Assembly (NCBI GenBank): GCA_018812465.1
Contig: JAHJCS010000172.1
Coordinates: 1-7,739 of the forward strand
DNA from: Nanobdellota archaeon
Lineage (GTDB): Archaea > Nanobdellota > Nanobdellia > Woesearchaeales > UBA12501
Direction of reading: 5' to 3'
DNA: 7,739 bases
How positions within the stretch are numbered: the stretch's first letter is position 1; each line of letters opens with the position of its first letter. The notes beneath the pieces are model-generated. The model was not told the DNA's origin. It worked only from the letters and a program-made list of their open reading frames with translations, and ran no database searches. The position numbers and the translations under genes were made by a program. This document shows positions 6,579 to 7,739 of this stretch, piece by piece.

Positions 6579-6604
6579 AGCATATCTTCAATATGCTAAA
6601 AAAA
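6579..6604 (-). terminator. T-tract plus hairpin after the zinc-finger gene
   Basis: Downstream of the zinc-finger stop, the minus strand has seven T residues (6604-6598). A perfect 7-bp hairpin follows (arms 6579-6585 and 6591-6597, loop of 5). The T-run, 17 nt after the stop, is the likely archaeal terminator. The hairpin would lie beyond it or stabilise a read-through 3' end. Confidence 0.5.
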
Positions 6605-6620
6605 GAATTTGATAATTCTC

Positions 6621-6770
6621 CTATCTTTTGATCAGCTTCTTACCCTTATGCTCATCATGTATATGGTTCTCAAGAGACTTCACATGCTTATTGCAGTAAG
6701 GGCACTTTCCGTCAGTGGTCTTACTGACATACCTTGGAAGCTTGTTCATCCCTTTTCTTGTTTTAGTCAT
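6621..6770 (-). CDS. Small C2H2-type zinc-finger protein (49 residues)
   Basis: This short gene is read as 49 residues from the ATG at 6768-6770 to TAG at 6621-6623. The N-terminal part is basic (MTKTRKGMNKLPRY). The core reads GKCPYCNKHVKSLENHIHDEH, with ligand candidates C23, C26, H36 or H38, and H41. A basic tail follows (KGKKLIKR). The CPYC pair, the SLxxH helix and the HxxxxH or HxxH pair match small archaeal zinc-finger proteins, although the Cys-to-His gap (9 or 11) is shorter than the classic 12. The basic flanks suggest nucleic-acid binding, a role that is inferred. AGGTGAT lies 5 nt before the ATG, an excellent match to the end of 16S rRNA. TTTAAATA (6797-6804) is a TATA candidate. 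It lies between the YkgJ-type gene and the antiporter gene on the same strand. Confidence 0.82.
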   Translation of the reverse strand: MTKTRKGMNKLPRYVSKTTDGKCPYCNKHVKSLENHIHDEHKGKKLIKR

Positions 6771-6775
6771 ATTAA

Positions 6776-6782
6776 ATCACCT
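6776..6782 (-). promoter_or_regulatory. Shine-Dalgarno AGGTGAT of the zinc-finger gene
   Basis: The minus strand reads AGGTGAT, then five bases (TTAAT), then ATG. AGGTGAT pairs with the ATCACCT segment of the 16S 3' end. It is strong evidence that this 49-residue frame is translated. Confidence 0.8.
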
Positions 6783-6821
6783 TTTGATATCTCATGTATT
6801 TAAATTTTCTCTTGGATAGAT

Positions 6822-6838
6822 ACCTTGATTCTCAAGGT
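6822..6838 (-). terminator. Hairpin after the YkgJ-type gene
   Basis: ACCTTGA (6822-6828) and TCAAGGT (6832-6838) are a perfect 7-bp inverted repeat with a 3-nt loop. It begins 11 nt past the stop codon of the metal-binding protein gene on the minus strand. No long T-run follows, so it may be a 3'-end processing or stability element instead of a true terminator. Confidence 0.35.
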
Positions 6839-6849
6839 TTTCTGATATC

Positions 6850-7314
6850 TCATTTGACATTTTTATCATAGAATTCAGAGTCAAGCAGAGGAGAGCTTTC
6901 TATCACATTATATCCTTTCTTGGCCCACTGGCTCTCAAAAGCATAGAACTTGCCCTGTTTCACAGCAAGGCACCTGTGCGAAAGCCTTACAGTCTTATTG
7001 GCTTCATCAACAAACACAGGGAATTCCCTGCATGCCTTAGGCCTTTTTGGATTCTTGTGGATCCTGCATTTGAAGTCCTTCAGCTGAGGGCATGGCTGGT
7101 CTGTGAGCCCAAGAAAAAAAGAATATCTGTCTTCACCAAATTTTCTTATAGAACCATCCTGGATATGCTTATCAACCATCTTATCAGTGATCAGGTCTGC
7201 TTCCCATCCATTGAGGACAAGATAGCCTTTCCTGCAGCAGTATGCCTTGCATTCCTCATAGCAGAATGAGCTTATGGCTTTTCTTGCATTTAATGCGATC
7301 TTTTCAGCGAACAT
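6850..7314 (-). CDS. YkgJ-family CxxxCxxxCC zinc/iron-chelating domain protein
   Basis: This 154-residue cytoplasmic protein matches the YkgJ/CxxCxxCC family (Pfam 'putative zinc- or iron-chelating domain'). Metal-ligand candidates are C18, C22, C26 and C27 in CYEECKAYCCRKG, C75 in PCPQL, C83 in CRIH, C95 in RPKACREFP, and C115. The CPxL, CxIHxxRPxxCRxFP-like block is the family signature, here with KNPKRPKACREFP. The exact role of the family is not established; metal binding is inferred from the cysteines. The length is typical for a single-domain member. The ATG at 7312-7314 has only AAAAGG at close spacing. A TATA-like element lies about 25 bp upstream, so the mRNA may be nearly leaderless. 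It is followed by the zinc-finger gene after 79 bp. Confidence 0.88.
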   Translation of the reverse strand: MFAEKIALNARKAISSFCYEECKAYCCRKGYLVLNGWEADLITDKMVDKHIQDGSIRKFGEDRYSFFLGLTDQPCPQLKDFKCRIHKNPKRPKACREFPVFVDEANKTVRLSHRCLAVKQGKFYAFESQWAKKGYNVIESSPLLDSEFYDKNVK

Positions 7315-7335
7315 CAGCCTTTTGAACCAGTGAGG

Positions 7336-7346
7336 TATATTAATGT
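7336..7346 (-). promoter_or_regulatory. TATA-like promoter of the YkgJ-type gene
   Basis: The minus strand reads ACATTAATATA, 10 of 11 bases identical to the aminotransferase promoter segment ACATTTATATA. Its centre is about 25 bp from the ATG at 7314, the same geometry as in the aminotransferase gene, which predicts a leaderless or nearly leaderless mRNA. Confidence 0.5.
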
Positions 7347-7358
7347 AGGTGTAGAGAG

Positions 7359-7400
7359 AAAAATAATCAGAATAATAAGAGAAAGAGAGGAAAACCTCTC
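7359..7400 (-). terminator. Hairpin plus T-rich terminator of the right-edge gene
   Basis: GAGAGG (7385-7390), AAAA and CCTCTC (7395-7400) form a perfect 6-bp stem with a 4-base loop, starting 8 nt past the stop codon at 7409. On the minus strand a pyrimidine-rich, T-heavy stretch follows, ending with five T residues at 7363-7359. The arrangement resembles a bacterial-type intrinsic terminator. Confidence 0.6.
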
Positions 7401-7408
7401 ATAAACAA

Positions 7409-7739
7409 TCATTCACACAAGATAACTGCTGTGCCTCGGATTATCTCAGTGACAACACAATCCATCTTGCTGCCAAGATACTCAAGATTGAATTCATCAC
7501 CTGCTTCTCCTTTGACAGAAGGCGCTGCCTGCATCAGCTGATCCATTGTCATGACACCTTCTCTTGAACCATCATCTCCTTTGCAGAAAAGACTGTTCTC
7601 GCATGTGGATCCATCATCACAGGCTTTCACAAGAAACTGCTTCATGCAGCCAGGCTCCTGGACACATGCATACAGCTGATCCCTGTCGCACCATGTGCTT
7701 ACCTTGTAGCATTGATCCTTGCACTTCTCCATTGTCTGC
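7409..7739 (-). CDS. Cysteine-rich protein, probably extracellular, partial at window edge
   Basis: The frame ends with TGA at 7409-7411 and stays open to the right edge (codons for Gln-Thr precede the first ATG at 7730-7732). The ATG therefore may be internal, and the gene probably starts outside the window. The visible 107 residues after that ATG hold ten cysteines (4, 8, 15, 23, 29, 38, 44, 50, 92, 106). Eight are in the first 50 residues, spaced 4-9 apart, a pattern typical of disulfide-stabilised extracellular domains. The C-terminal part (about 80-107, hydrophobic beta-like, two cysteines) could be a small beta fold. There is no membrane segment in the visible part. The family is not recognised. 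If secreted, the signal peptide would lie beyond the window. Confidence 0.72.
   Translation of the reverse strand, partial: QTMEKCKDQCYKVSTWCDRDQLYACVQEPGCMKQFLVKACDDGSTCENSLFCKGDDGSREGVMTMDQLMQAAPSVKGEAGDEFNLEYLGSKMDCVVTEIIRGTAVILCE

Noticed and set aside
6418..6620. Possible short gene in the 203-bp spacer before the antiporter gene
   Set aside because: No frame with a ribosome binding site or motif was found; the spacer holds the antiporter promoter, a palindrome, and the T-tract and hairpin.
6609..6803. A 64-codon plus-strand frame in the 6.6-6.8 kb region
   Set aside because: It is the reverse strand of the zinc-finger gene, has no ribosome binding site or recognisable motif, and the minus-strand frame explains the region better.
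6785..6853. Direct repeat TGATATCTCAT (6785-6795 and 6843-6853)
   Set aside because: Only 11 bp, two copies and AT-rich; one copy overlaps the end of a coding region. Chance similarity cannot be excluded, and no mobile element or attachment site surrounds it.
6976..7269. A 97-codon plus-strand frame
   Set aside because: It is antisense to the cysteine motifs of the YkgJ-type protein and has no ribosome binding site or family similarity.

Overview
This window looks like an archaeal chromosome segment. The evidence is a B-type (archaeal) Lon protease end, a stand-alone Kae1/TsaD-type protein, TATA/BRE-like promoters at about 25-40 bp from start codons, T-tract terminators, frequent AGA/AGG and ATA codons, and moderately AT-rich DNA. 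The compact genes and the anchored cysteine-rich secreted proteins suggest a DPANN lineage (Woesearchaeota/Pacearchaeota-like). That placement is inference: no rRNA or other taxonomic marker is present.

Layout. Positions 1-535 (+) hold the 3' end of lon, including the Ser-Lys proteolytic dyad. It converges on an unrecognised 120-residue gene (532-894, -) and the two stop codons share the palindrome TTAA. An AT-rich 177-bp spacer with divergent promoters leads to a secreted, cysteine-rich, C-terminally anchored surface protein (1072-1713, +). This converges with a fold-type I PLP aminotransferase-like gene (1749-3119, -). From there to the right edge everything is on the minus strand. In transcription order these are: a cysteine-rich protein cut by the window edge (7409-7739), a YkgJ-type CxxxCxxxCC metal-binding protein (6850-7314), a 49-residue zinc-finger protein (6621-6770), a Ca2+/cation antiporter-like membrane protein (4924-6417), kae1 (3835-4839), a six-helix membrane protein overlapping the end of kae1 (3179-3844), and the aminotransferase.

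How the genes fit together. Only kae1 and the membrane gene after it show translational coupling. The others have their own TATA-like elements, so this is mostly a row of short transcription units, not one pathway operon. Housekeeping roles (LonB proteolysis, tRNA t6A37 modification) sit beside envelope functions (ion antiport, two membrane or surface proteins) and small metal-binding proteins.

I see no mobile element, CRISPR array, rRNA or tRNA, and no gene-free stretch over 300 bp. The most interesting points are the unannotated zinc-finger gene, the asymmetric antiporter with an extra soluble N-terminal region, two recurring promoter sequence types, and the anchored cysteine-rich surface protein. 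I did not find a convincing new multi-gene system.
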